Origin: Brienomyrus brachyistius
Taxonomy: Eukaryota; Chordata; Actinopteri; Osteoglossiformes; Mormyridae
Length of the DNA: 64,000 nucleotides
Assembly (NCBI RefSeq): GCF_023856365.1
Contig: NC_064543.1
Coordinates: 10,953,459 to 11,017,458, forward strand
Direction of reading: 5' to 3'
This document shows positions 37,831 through 50,153 of this stretch, piece after piece. The notes beneath the pieces were generated by a model that was given only the letters and a program-made list of their open reading frames with translations, had not been told where the DNA came from and did no database searches. The first letter of the stretch is position 1; the number at the start of each line of letters is the position of its first letter. A program made the position numbers and the translations under genes.

Positions 37831-38838
37831 TTGTACATTGAGTTATTTTGTAATACTGACACGTATATCCGTTGGCTCATGTTTTTTCTCTTGTTCCTTT
37901 GGTCTCTGTGCCATGCCATTTTGGCAAAAGATTAGCCAGAATTTCAATAAGCCTTCGAGGGCAAATTAGGGCTGAAAATACTAGCATGTGGGGAAGCTGG
38001 GTTGTCATGTCCTCCCACAGGGAGGTAAGGCATAATGGTTCTTGAAGCTGACGGGGTCCTGGCCAATTTGCAGTGCAGTTAGGTTTACCGCTGTCAGAAT
38101 GACATGCTCAGCATGGAGATCTCTTGGTCACCTTGGGAATGTTTTAAGTTTCTTTTTGTGCAACATTGAATAGCTCAATGCAAATTTTTCACACCCTATT
38201 GCTATTGATGTCATGGTATCATGAATTAATAATCTGATATTGCGAAAGGTTACCTACGTCACTGTGAGATAAAACACTTTGTGGAACTTATTGACTATAT
38301 AAGTAGCAAAAGTGAGCCGTTTCTGACAAAAGGTGAAATGAGTGGCTACATTTTTGGAAAGGCTCACATCGGTGGCGCTTAATTATGCTGGCTTTGTGAC
38401 TTAATAAATTCTGTAATGCATTTGTTTCAGCCTGAATTTAATGCTGCATTATTAGAGTTATGATACTGGTTGCAACTGACGACATCTTGTCTGGAAAATG
38501 AAATGACATCACAATTGAGCTTGTCCAGATTGTTTATCTGTCTATAATCGAGGAGATAAGGTGGCACTGCATGTCAGTAATAAAAATAAGGAATACTTCA
38601 TCGCATAGAAAGTGAAGCCACCTTAAAAGTCACCTTCAGGGCACTGCAAACCGGTCTGTGAATGTTGGCATTGTTCTCTGCATGCAGGACAATGCTTGGT
38701 CCAGTCTAGTTTGTGGGGTTCAGTTTATGTACACAGACACAAACATTTCTATCCATCTTTCAATCATTTCTCCACTAAAGAATATACTTATTTAATATAT
38801 TGTTTAAGCAACATAAACTTTCATGGTCTCCCTGTGGG
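37831..38838. other. Intergenic stretch
   Basis: Nothing recognisable. Confidence 0.35.
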
Positions 38839-39188
38839 GGCGGCATGGTGGTGCAGTGGTTAGCACTGTTGCCTCACACCTCTGGGACCCGGGTTCAAGT
38901 CTCCGCCTGGGTCACATGGAGTTTGCATATTCTCCCCATGTCGTCGTGGGGTTTCCTCCGGGTACTCTGGTTTTCCCCCCACAATCCAAAAACATGCTGA
39001 GGCTAATTGAAGTTGCTAAATTGCCCATAGGAATGTGTGTGTGAGTGAATGTGCCCTGTGATGGGTGACAGGGTCCTGGCCATCCTGGGTTGTTTCCTGC
39101 CTTGTGCCCATTGCTTCCGGGATAGGCTAGGGACCCCCTGCGATCCAGTAGGATAAGTGGTTTGGAAAATGGATGGATGGATGGATGG
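38839..39188 (+). repeat. tRNA-derived SINE, complete copy
   Basis: The head carries RNA polymerase III promoter boxes: A box TGGTGCAGTGG at 38,849-38,859 (fits TRGYNNARNGG) and B box GTTCAAGTC at 38,893-38,901 (fits GWTCRANNC), spaced as in a tRNA. A body of about 200 bp follows, then 'ggataagtggtttgg' and a (GGAT)n tail. The GATG-type tail is reminiscent of Rex3/RTE LINE tails, so RTE-driven mobilisation is plausible inference. Confidence 0.85.
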
Positions 39189-39189
39189 T

Positions 39190-41625
39190 CTCACTGTGAC
39201 TTAACAAAGCTGTGTTTTCCTCTGCCTGCCAACAACTATCTGGTGAAACACATGCACACCACCAGTGAAAAGTTTTTTCACACCACAGGTTTTTACCACT
39301 TTTCCATTTATTTAAAAAATTGCTGATTTTTTAAATTTTTGTTAAGCGTGAACAACTATAAATAAAAAGTCAAATAAAACAAGTTTCCTTCATAACATGG
39401 AAAGAGTATGTAATAGTGCATTTGGGAAACCTAATTCTGTACAGAAATAGTCAATATGTAGATCCTCAATTTGCTAATATACACAAACAAACAAAAGGTA
39501 GGACCATACCTTGTTAATATACGTTAACTCTAACAGATTTCATTTCTAGTCTTCTGGCACACAGCGTGCTTCTAGAAGATAGTGGATGCCTAGAAGATAG
39601 TGCTGCCGATAGTTTATCAGAGGTTCGCCATTTTTTTTGGACACTATGCGACTGAGTCCGCGTTTCAACACACATTACAATGATAATGAGTCAGATATCT
39701 GTAGGAAAGCAGCCACATATTCAGCGATTCACCCTCACAGCGCACACGGAGGTGAAGTCCTCTCTTTTGCCGTTTCACTGTGCATGGATTCACTGATCTT
39801 AGCTGCCAAAAATAACAGACCTCAGATTGAGCTTTCAAGGCGTCCTGCTAGGCCATAGATAGGAATAAACAGAGCTACCTTCTCCTGAAGAAGTCCTCAC
39901 TTCGGGTGGCTTTACTGGGGGTTCTGGCTTGTGGACATAAACAAATGTGTGCCCAGCTGGGTGGGGCCATGTCGTACGCAACATCGCGCTGTTTGAGGAG
40001 GACTCAACAACAGTTTATGATGGAATTATTTTTACATTGGTCTTTGTAGGTATATTCAGTTGCGTAAATACAGATCTGTCTGCATAAACAAAAAAAGCTT
40101 CGCCTTTATATTCAAGGCAAGAAAATCTTCCCAAGGTGCTTGATTTGATAAAACGCACATTAGAATCAACAATAGTGCCATCTACTGGGGGAAAAACTTT
40201 TTTGGTCGAGTTCGACCTTCGAAAAACGTTTCCGGTCGCTTATGCGCTTACCTTGAAAAACACTCTCGGACGCTTTCCTAAGAAAGCCGAAATGTTTCTT
40301 ATTAGAAACATTAGTAGAAATTATTTTTTTTTACGAAAAATACATGGATTACGTTTTTAAAGACGTGCACGATTGTTTGAAATAGCTAGATCTCAACATT
40401 TCACTTTGAAATCAGATGATACATTTGTACAATGTATTTTGGTTTGACCTATTTTAAAGGGAAATGTTGGTACAAGTCTCAAACAACGAAATTAATGATT
40501 ATATAATTTAAGATGTTGTAGCAAACCAAATATCCCAGAAACAATTTGCATTCATTTTCACTGAAAATCCAGTTGATTTCTTGTGTTTAATTGTTTTAAA
40601 GAATTGGAGAATTAGATTTGGGTTTGGGTTTATAGGCTATGACTAAAAAAACAAAGGATTTCTGTTGACAGTTGTTTAATAAACGTTCACACCGCAACAT
40701 CTGTTGCGAACTCTCCACTAGCTGTAAAAAGACTGAATTAATATGAGTAGCTCTGAGTTGCCTCCATACTTGCGCGTCGTTAGTTTCTTAAAAGTTGACC
40801 TATCTAAATCATTACATTTTTAGTGTGAAAAACCAAGACAGTGTATAGGCTACCGGTCATTTGGTTTCCAAAGACCTTTGGAGGACTGAACTGAATCACT
40901 GGTAAATATTGTGGTAGAGCCTCTGATACCACAGTAAAGTCCTGTTTCTAATAATTTCGCTGCTGTTGACCAGTTTCGCTGCACAAAAAGCCTTTATTCA
41001 GTGCAAGCATTTAAAAGCGTGAGTTGCTACGATTAGAAAAGTCATATAGCAAGTAATTTTACACAATAAATTTCAGTCCAAAGATATAGGTATATACTTT
41101 TGCACTTTTGCAGTAAATACAATGAGAGCAAAGTTTGTGTAGCTGATTATTAGGCTATCGGTCATGTTTAATTAACCATATGAATATATTAAATTAAGCC
41201 GCACATATGGGAATAATATGCAAATCATTTGATTCTTGCAAGAGCAAACTTTATAAACTTATTTTTCAGTGAAATTAGAAGAGAAACGCAGTTGGTATGG
41301 GTTCTAACATACGACTAATGTTAAGCCTAAAGTGATATTACCCAAAATTAACATCTGTTGCAGTTTAGTAAGACAAAATATGGTGATGATGATGATAATG
41401 CGATACGTTTTGTACTGTTGTGAAAATGAGCTGTAACCTCCGTTAGCAATTAGTAATGCGCCTTTAATTCCTTGTTTATTTGATGACACGCATTAAACTT
41501 GTGAGAGGTTATTCAAAGTGAGCTTTGTACTTCAGAAATGGGTTGGTCGCCAGTGGCAAAGTTCACACACTTCTTAAAAACAGACTTTATGTTTACTACA
41601 TCTTCTGCGGCTTACATGACTTTGT
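39190..41625. other. Intergenic stretch upstream of the galanin receptor
   Basis: No coding gene was recognised. It could hold distal regulatory sequence of the receptor, but nothing in the bases alone proves this. The frame at 40,136-40,360 is open but unrecognised. Confidence 0.4.
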
Positions 41626-41628
41626 TAA

Positions 41629-41692
41629 ATATTATATTATATTATATTATATTATATTATATTATATTATATTATATTATATTATATTATAT
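41629..41692 (+). repeat. (ATTAT)12 pentanucleotide repeat
   Basis: Twelve near-perfect ATTAT units about 0.5 kb upstream of the galanin receptor start. Confidence 0.95.
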
Positions 41693-41879
41693 AAATAGGA
41701 GTAGGGTACAATTTTCCGCTGAAATAATGAACGCACACGCACATTTTGCAGTTATTCTACATAATAATGAATAATTAGGCCAAATGATATTAATGCCTTC
41801 GAGATTGAAATTGCCTATGAGCATTAAAAGAATATATGTGAACAAGACGGGAAAAACTGCCATTCTAATATAATCACTA

Positions 41880-42215
41880 TAGATTTTTTTAAAAGCTGGA
41901 AGCGCGCAAACACAGAAGTGACTGAGAGACCGAGCCCTTTAAGACCTAGCGCGCGGCGACACCGAACTGCATTCGACGGAGTTTCTGCAGCCCACGCAGC
42001 TTGTGGTTTGGACCGTGAAGTTGACAAGCACCAGCTTACAACGCGACACACTTAAAAACCAACAGAAGCTTCACAAGAAGTTGTGAACGTTGCGAATGAC
42101 TTGGATTTTCACTGGGCTGTGAATACTATGAAAATCCCTGGAATAAATTCTCATTCTCTTTTCCTCTCCAGTTATTTAAGTGTAGGTGCTTCGCAACTCG
42201 TGGCAAATCGCAAGG
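41880..42215 (+). promoter_or_regulatory. Putative 5' UTR / promoter of the galanin receptor
   Basis: Base composition becomes GC-richer at about 41,935-42,010. Two upstream ATGs precede the main start: one opens an 8-codon ORF (42,096-42,122), the other a 31-codon ORF (42,128-42,223) that overlaps the main ATG in another frame. A strong acceptor-like CTCTTTTCCTCTCCAG ends at 42,170, so a 5' UTR intron is possible and would alter these uORFs. Transcription start unknown. Confidence 0.4.
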
Positions 42216-45200
42216 ATGTCTGAAAGCATGGCGCTCTCCAGAAACGACACCTTCGCTTGGACAAGTGGTTTCATGGATATTAATCAAACGACGAGCGACA
42301 ATAACGGCGGGCCAGAAGCGATCATTGTCCCTGTTGTCTTTGGATTTATATTTTTGATGGGTATTATAGGCAACACGCTTGTAATGATTGTTATTGGAAG
42401 GATTAAGTCTGGACGCCCCAGAAACACTACCAATATATTTATCCTGAACCTCAGTGTAGCAGACTTGTCCTTCCTCCTTTTTTGCGTCCCTTTCCAAGCA
42501 ACCATTTACTCCCTTCCCGAGTGGATATTTGGGGCTTTTCTTTGTAAATTCGTTCACTATTTCGTGATGGTAAGCATGCTGGTCAGCATCTTCACTCTCG
42601 TCGCTATGTCCGCGGACAGGTATGTGGCTGTGGTCCACGCCAAAAAGTCTCCCTGCATCCGTAACAGAAAGAACGCATTAAATGGAGTTTGCGTAATTTG
42701 GCTGCTCTCTGCCGTCTTCGCCATCCCCGTGGCCCAACACCAGACACTAACTAGTCACCCAGAAGCACCAAACAGCTCATTCTGCTGGGAGACATGGTCC
42801 GACAAAGTCTCCAAGCACATCTACAAAGTGACAATTTTGATAATTGGATATTTGTTGCCACTGGTTTTGATAACATGCTGTTATGCTAAGGTAAGGAATT
42901 ATTCTATTTTACTTAATTATTTAGCTTATTTTCCAGGCATAGGTTCTGTAAACAGCAGTGCGGGTTCTTCTGTCCTGGACACCTTAATGCGCATTTGCAC
43001 TGTTCCCTCCAAATATGTGTAAAATAAATGACGAAAGAAATTAATTGCAAAAGTAAATCAGCGAGATTTGTTCAATATAATGGCCGCAAAACATGAAAAT
43101 CACTTGCCTTGATTGTCCATGTATCTGCAGGATGAGAATGCAACTTGATGGATGTTACAGAAGACCGCGCGTAATGATGTTGCGAACACGCAACATCAGG
43201 TGTTTCACAAAAGCTCAGATGCAAGATCATTAGATCAGATTAAAATTAACGGGCCCGCGAAAAGCAATTAATAACCGAATTAATAGTCCTAGTCTTTCAA
43301 ACGTATCGATGACTGGTAATGTTATGTCAAGAGCTATGCCCTCTATGATACTGAGAAACATAAGGCTATAATTCTTTCAACAAACTCTTTGACTTCAATA
43401 CAGTAGGTGAAAAACTCAGCGCCTTTTATATTGTTTATCACTATCTTAATTTATTATATATTTTAATATACAAGCGTATCGAACGTATCTGAACACCGTG
43501 TTTGGATTTTCTTCCACACATTTACTTTTAAAAAGAAACCTAGCCAGTCGGTGAATTTCCAAGACAAATATACAGCTTAGAAACATAAGAATGGCAATAA
43601 TAAACGTATGCATCATTAAGTGAATAGCAATTCTGTGGTGCAAATAGGCACTTTGCTTGCTTTCGTACAAGTCACGTGACGTGTATAAAGCGAGTCTTCG
43701 GTCTGGGGGGGTCATAATCCTTATTGCTTATTTAGTTTGCTGTGCCCTTATGTAAGCTCTACTCCCCATTCTGCTCCTCCCAGTGGCACATACAGCGAGA
43801 CCTTTTCATTACATGCAAAATGCCCATGTGTGTGACATCCTCGTACAGCCCCAGCTGTTGTATAATCTGGTTTGCAACTAATTGAATGGGCAATGATGAA
43901 ATTGCTAAGGCTGGGTTGCCAAAACTTTGGTCAGCTGGCTGGCATAAGATTTTCAATCCCATGCAAGTCTGCACTCGGATACACACACATTTACATGTAT
44001 GTAACAGTTTTATTACCTTGTAAATAGTTTTATTTATGGTGGTGCAGTGGTTAGCACTGTTGCCTCACACGTCTGGGACCCGGGTTCGAGTCTCCGCCTG
44101 GGTCACATGTGTGTGGAGTTAGTATGTTCTCCCCATATCGTCATGGGGTTTCCTCTGGGTACTCCGGTTTCCCCCCACAGTCCAAAGACATGCTGAGGCT
44201 AATTGGACTTGCTAAATTGCCCGTAGGAATGTGTGTGTGAGTGTGCCCTGCGATGGGCTGGCCCCCCATCCTGGGTTGTTCCCTGCCTCATGCCCATTGC
44301 TTCCGGGATAGGCTCCGGACCCCCCGCGACCCAGTAGGATAAGCGGTTTGGAAAATGGATGGATGGATAGTTTGTAGGGTTTGCAAACTGCCCCAGTTCT
44401 TTTGATGTAGCTAAATTTAGGTTCATAATGGAATAATATAGATTCACCGTAAGATTTCTTACGTGCGCGTTAGATCCTGAAAGCGTGAGTGTCATGCCAG
44501 ATGTGTAAGAGCTGGCAACCCTGTTAAGGAGCTGGTCTTGTGACTAAAATGGGACAAGCTTTTATACTAGTGAGTTGATTGATGTCAGACTTGATAGTGA
44601 TGCTGTACTGTTCCTGCATACGCTTGTACAGTATGTCACACAGAATAGCCAGGTAACTTTATAATCCGTGAAAGTTTTGATTATAAATATGTCATTTAAG
44701 TTGACATTTCTTCATGTGGAATCATGGTAACATAACCTGCAACTGACAATAAGGCATTGAAGAGAAGGGATGAGTTTCATCAGACACCAAACATTCTCCA
44801 GTTTACAGATAACTCCAGACAATCCAAAAGCATGAATCCAAATTTAAAATGCAAGAAAAATATTTGCAACGTTTGCCCTAAATCTGTGACGTCTGTGATT
44901 AATTTAGCGATATCATGGTTGAATTGAGCACTTTGCTGCAGGTTCTTTGAAGGAGGGCTCCTAATCTAAAGTGGATTGGAGTTACCAAATCGCCCGGAGG
45001 TGTGTGCCTGTGAGAGAATGGTGTGTGAGTGCGCCCTGTGATGGGTTGGCGCCCCAGCCTGGGTTGTTCCCTGCCTTGAACCCCTTGCTTCCGGGACAGG
45101 CTCTCTGCAACCTGGCATATGACAAGTACAGAAAATGGATGGGTGGATTGATGGATGGATGTGTCCTAATTGCACTTTACTGGTGTATTTCAGCAGTACA

Positions 45201-48200
45201 GTCACTGTGTTCCAGGTACTTTTGCTCCTTCCCGCAGTCTCAAAAAATGCAGCTCTGTGAACTGGCATCTCTGAAATGTCTGTAGTGTGCATGCGTGTGC
45301 CCTGTGTTGACTGGCACCCCCTGCCTTGTTACCCTTCCTGCTGCCCTGCATCACATAAGCAATCAGAAGATAGATGCAGCGTACTTTGGAGAAAGCTCCA
45401 TAGCCCAGAGAGAATCCCGAAGCCTTGAGCCCGCTGGATTGTAGGATTAATTCATCACATTGTTTGTATTCACATGGAATAAAAAGCAGATCCCCTGGGA
45501 TTCTTAGCTCATCAAATTAACCACCCCCCCCCCCCCCCCCGCAAGCTGACAGAATCATAAGCAAAAAAATCTGTTTTGTGGAAACTGTGAGTGATTTTAG
45601 CCAGCAAATCCAGGATCATTATTATGGTTGCGCATTGTACTCAGTGTCATAATATGAAAATAACAGTCGTTTCTAACACTGTAAACAGCATAAATTCATT
45701 AATTAAAAAATGACTCCACATTGTCAGGAAAAAACGTACAGCCCTGGTACAGTTTTTTACCCCAAGTTACAAGCAAAATTAATATACCCCATTGGCACAA
45801 AAAATAGTCCTCAGAGTCCATTTCCGTACCTTAGACTTGGTACTTTTTTCTGACAGTAGAGTGTATCTGGAAACCATAAATGTACATTAAGAATGCTGCC
45901 GTGTTTGCAGGCACCTGCACTGGTATGAATAAATGCTGTTTCATATGTAACATTTCTCTTGTGCTTAGGTGCTGTACCATCTTCATAAGAAAATAAAGAA
46001 CATGTCAAGGAAATCTGAGCGTTCAAAGAAAAAGGTAAGAATTTAGTGGGTTATGCCGTTTTCCTTCCATATCAACCCATTTTTACATTCTGGAGTCTAA
46101 GTTATGAACATGAAAGTGATGTAATGGTAGCGGTTAGAACCTAAAGGTAAAATGAGGTCGTCCAGACAGACATGTGGGACAGATATAATCCGAGAAATCT
46201 GTATTAATATTCACTGTAAAAGTTTTAATAGGCATCTCCATAAAATACAGGATACAAATAAATGTATGCAAATTTTACAGTAGAAATGCATGAATGCATT
46301 ATTATTATTATTATTATTATTAAATGCAGGCTACATGTATTTAATAGACTCTCATGCAAGCTGAACAAGAAAGTGATAAGAGGGAGTGAATTTCGAAATC
46401 TTCCTTTATAAGAAAGTCATTAACATATTGGTTTCATTGTCGTGCGATACAGGGCTCCTCTACTTGCTTACAGATTTTTAAATGTTTTATTGTCATTATT
46501 AGGATCCTTATGGTGTTGTACTGTACCTATTACTGGTGCTCTTTGTGTCATTGTCAGACGGTGCCACGAATCAGGTCCCATACATGGTTTGAAAGCTGCA
46601 AGGACACGCTAGACTAGATTTTCCCGCTGTTGTGGATGAAAGTGATGAACCGTTTTAAAGGTTAACTGAATTAGAAGCTTTGCCGCAGAATAAGCCTTCC
46701 GAATACAATCACATGATTTCGATATTAGCATTAATCATCATAATGATGATTGCCTTCATTTCACTGATCAGATCCTGCTTGTAATGATTAAACTAATTCA
46801 TCTGGACATTTTGATGATGTTTTTTACAACACTCAGATCAAGATCCACTTTTCCAGCATCCGTATAGATACATTTCTGGATGGAAGTTGATGGGTCCAGT
46901 GCAGTGAAATGCCAGACTATTAGTGATCTACAATAGGCATCTAATGTTAGAATCACATCTGAGTGTCGGCTCAGTGGTTAGTATACTATTAACAGAAAGT
47001 GGTAGCTTAGTTACAAATGGCGATTGTTTAATTATACTTAAAGAATTTGCCTGGGCGGCTCAGTGGGTAGCACCTTTGCCTCACTCCTCAAGGATTGCAG
47101 GATTGAGGTTTGAAATGCGCCATTTTGTCTGTGTGTGTGGTTTCCTTCAGCTTGAGGTTATAATATGAGTCTAATAATATGCAACTGGATTGAAAGGTGA
47201 CTCTACACTGTGAGCATGTATATGCCCTGTGATGTGCAGCATCTCTGCACAGGGGGTCTCCCTGTCGTATGCCCAGGGATGGGCAGCATCCCTGCACAGG
47301 GGGTCTCCCTGTCGTATGCCGAAGGATGGGCAGCATACCTGCACAGGGGGTCTCCCTGTCGTATGCCGAGGGATGGGCAGCATCCCTGCACAGGGGGTCT
47401 CCCTGTCGTATGCCCTGTGCTGCCCGAGGCTCCAAACTTACCATAAGCTAGGGGAACTTATTGAAGACGTATGCATAAATAATTTAATCCACCGCATAGT
47501 AGTAGAAGATTTTATTTTTGTGTGAAGTAGCACTCATGTCTCATACCTCCTGGGTTGGCAGGGTTTAAATCCTGTGCCTGCATGGGGAGTTTGCTTGTTG
47601 TCCCCATTTTGAAGTGAAAGTGATTAATTGTCATTGTTTACACACCACAGTGATGAAAAGGGTCCTCTGCATTTAAGCCCTATTCAACATAACAGTGAGC
47701 AGCCATTATCTAGCAACTAGGCGCACTGTGTGGGGGTGGTACCTTGCTATTCAGGGACTGGAACCAGCATCCATCCAATCACAAGCCTGTTTCCCTAACC
47801 ATTAGGCCACCACTGCTCCACTTTGGTATATGTGACACAGAAGTACTGCCCACGAAGCCACCATGCTACCCTATACACGTAATGCACATATGCTAATTAA
47901 TTACCTTAATTGTATACAATGTAACTGAATTCATGCTGGTTAAAAATACAGGAAGTACTGCTTAAACATGGAAAATGACTCCCTGCTTCTAGGAAATCAA
48001 AATAAATAACTGCTTTCATTTGAATCTTGTTGGTTACTGAGGATTCGCATTCATATGGATTTAAATGTAAATTATGAGATTTTTCAGAATGATTTTGCTT
48101 TGGATGCACTGGAGAGCAGTGAGGATTCAGTGAGAATACAGTGTTTGAGCCATTCAGCTTCAAATCTAATGGGACGGCTTGTCATTTATTCAGGATTAAA

Positions 48201-49190
48201 TAACTCATCTTTTTCTAAGAGTGGAATGCTCCGGAGAGAAGTCGCAGAAGCTCCCTGCAGATGGTTTGGGTTTTGGGTCACACTGGGCAAGCCACTGAAA
48301 TTTTTTCCTTCACTGCAGGTTTTCCTCAGTGCTGTGACCTTTGAAGAACAAATAAAAAGAGCTTTGTTGACTCCCAAAAACATTCAGACTTTACTGATTT
48401 GATTTGCTATGCCAGGCAAATGCAGCTCTACCTTACAGGATGTATAAGTCAGAAGTCTAACACAGCATGATGTAATATTTGTTTCATACAAAAGATCTGT
48501 TTGGTCTTGTCTTGTACGAATTCCTAAGAATGATTGCAGTTAGGATTTGAAATCATTATTTTATTTCTAATTATTTGCTTCTGCTCAGGTTTTTCAACTT
48601 CCAGTACTTGAAATTTCAAGTGACTTTAATGTTGAAATAATGTTTCAAAATTTTCAGCATTTTGGCCTTAGCTGACCAAAGAGGATCACAGATGCTGGTC
48701 TTCGGCAGTCACACAGGACCCAGTGCAGATTCGGATGAAGGAACCCTAAGGCAGTGTTTCCCAGTCCGGTCCCCGACTAGACAGTGCACATTTTTGTTCC
48801 CTTCCAACTACCAGTAGCAAAAACGTAGAAAATGAGGCAGAAAATGAGCTTAATGAAGACAATGAAATTATGTATATTTTCTACAGAGTGACTGACAGTC
48901 TTTCACTACAAACTGTAGGAAAATAATAGTGAAAATCTGGGGGAAAAGGCAGCAATATTATGCTAGTGGTAGGTGATGGCTTAGCTGAACATTAAATTGT
49001 CAAGTCAAAGATTCTTTTTAATGAGTTTGGCTTATTTTTATCGTTAAATTAGAGTTTCGTCAGTTCCCTTGAATTGCCGTGTGCAAGAGATGCAAAAATG
49101 AGACACTTCAATTGCTCTATTTGTATTCTTACCAGATATTAAAAAACATAAACAGACAATAAGTAGACAGACAGACAGACAGACACAGAC

Positions 49191-49224
<34 letters not shown>

Positions 49225-50106
49225 AAAGTGTGTGTGTGTTTGTGTGCACGTGCATGTGTGTGTGTGTGTTTTTTCAAGCCCCCTGAATATGAAATTCGAT
49301 TTTATAAAAATCAGTGAATGCAGTCTGTCACACCGCTGGTCTACGTTAGGGGGCCGTAACAGGTAAGCAGGGGACTGAAATGCTCAACAGGCAGTGATGC
49401 AGTGCAAATGGATTTGGGGAGATTCAATACATAGCCCATTTATTCACAGTTATACGCATAACCATGCCACTGATGGGAGTAAGGGATACGGATGGGCCCA
49501 AAGAAAATAAACAAACAAAACAGATTTCTAAACTCTACACCTTATTATCAAGAATAAAACAAAGAAAAGGAATCTATTTGCCTCCTACCCAAACAAAACG
49601 TAAAAGGGCTGGTAGCCGCCCGCTTTCCTAGTGTGGCTTGACATGAACAGCTCTGTGTGGATGTGTGGGTGTGCACCTCTTGACTACCCAGGTTCTTTTC
49701 CTGCGCATATAGGTATGGAAAAAATTTTTAAAAGGTAGCTTAAAGGAAAGCACAAACAAAATCTGGACAAGCTTCAGTCAAAAACCGAACCAACTCCATT
49801 GCCGGGCACAGCTTTAAATATTTTACTCCTCCCAGATCGCTGGCTGTTCGTTGACACTGATTGGCGGGAAGGCCAACCAAGCATGAGACCCAGCAAATAA
49901 CAAACAGGAAACTAAACACATAGGCTTATGTGTGTACAGGTAACAAATCAAAAAAATTGCCAAAAGTGTTGTATTTTGTTTGGTTAATTGTAGTTAAGGT
50001 TTGGGCTAGTTAGTAGTTAGGATTGTCATAGTTAGGATTATAGATTATGCCCATAGAAATTAAGGGAGAGTCCCCACAATGATAAGAATATATTAACTGT
50101 GTGTGA

Positions 50107-50153
<47 letters not shown>

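Noticed and set aside
42126..42638. 170-codon antisense ORF over galanin receptor exon 1
   Set aside because: It is the shadow of a strongly coding sense exon; no domain, and the sense frame explains the lack of stops.
42891..43022. Continuation of the exon 1 frame past the AAG|GTAAGG junction
   Set aside because: Homology stops exactly at the donor and resumes at 45,969; the extra codons are read-through into intron 1. The frame opening at 42,186 also begins with GTG, so the start was placed at the ATG of 42,216.
44036..44110. A genuine tRNA gene from A and B boxes
   Set aside because: No cloverleaf acceptor stem could be formed, and a long SINE body with a GGAT tail follows.
47088..47451. 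Overlapping ORFs of 60-118 codons on both strands
   Set aside because: Created by the 47-bp tandem repeat, which cycles through three frames without stops; no protein family.
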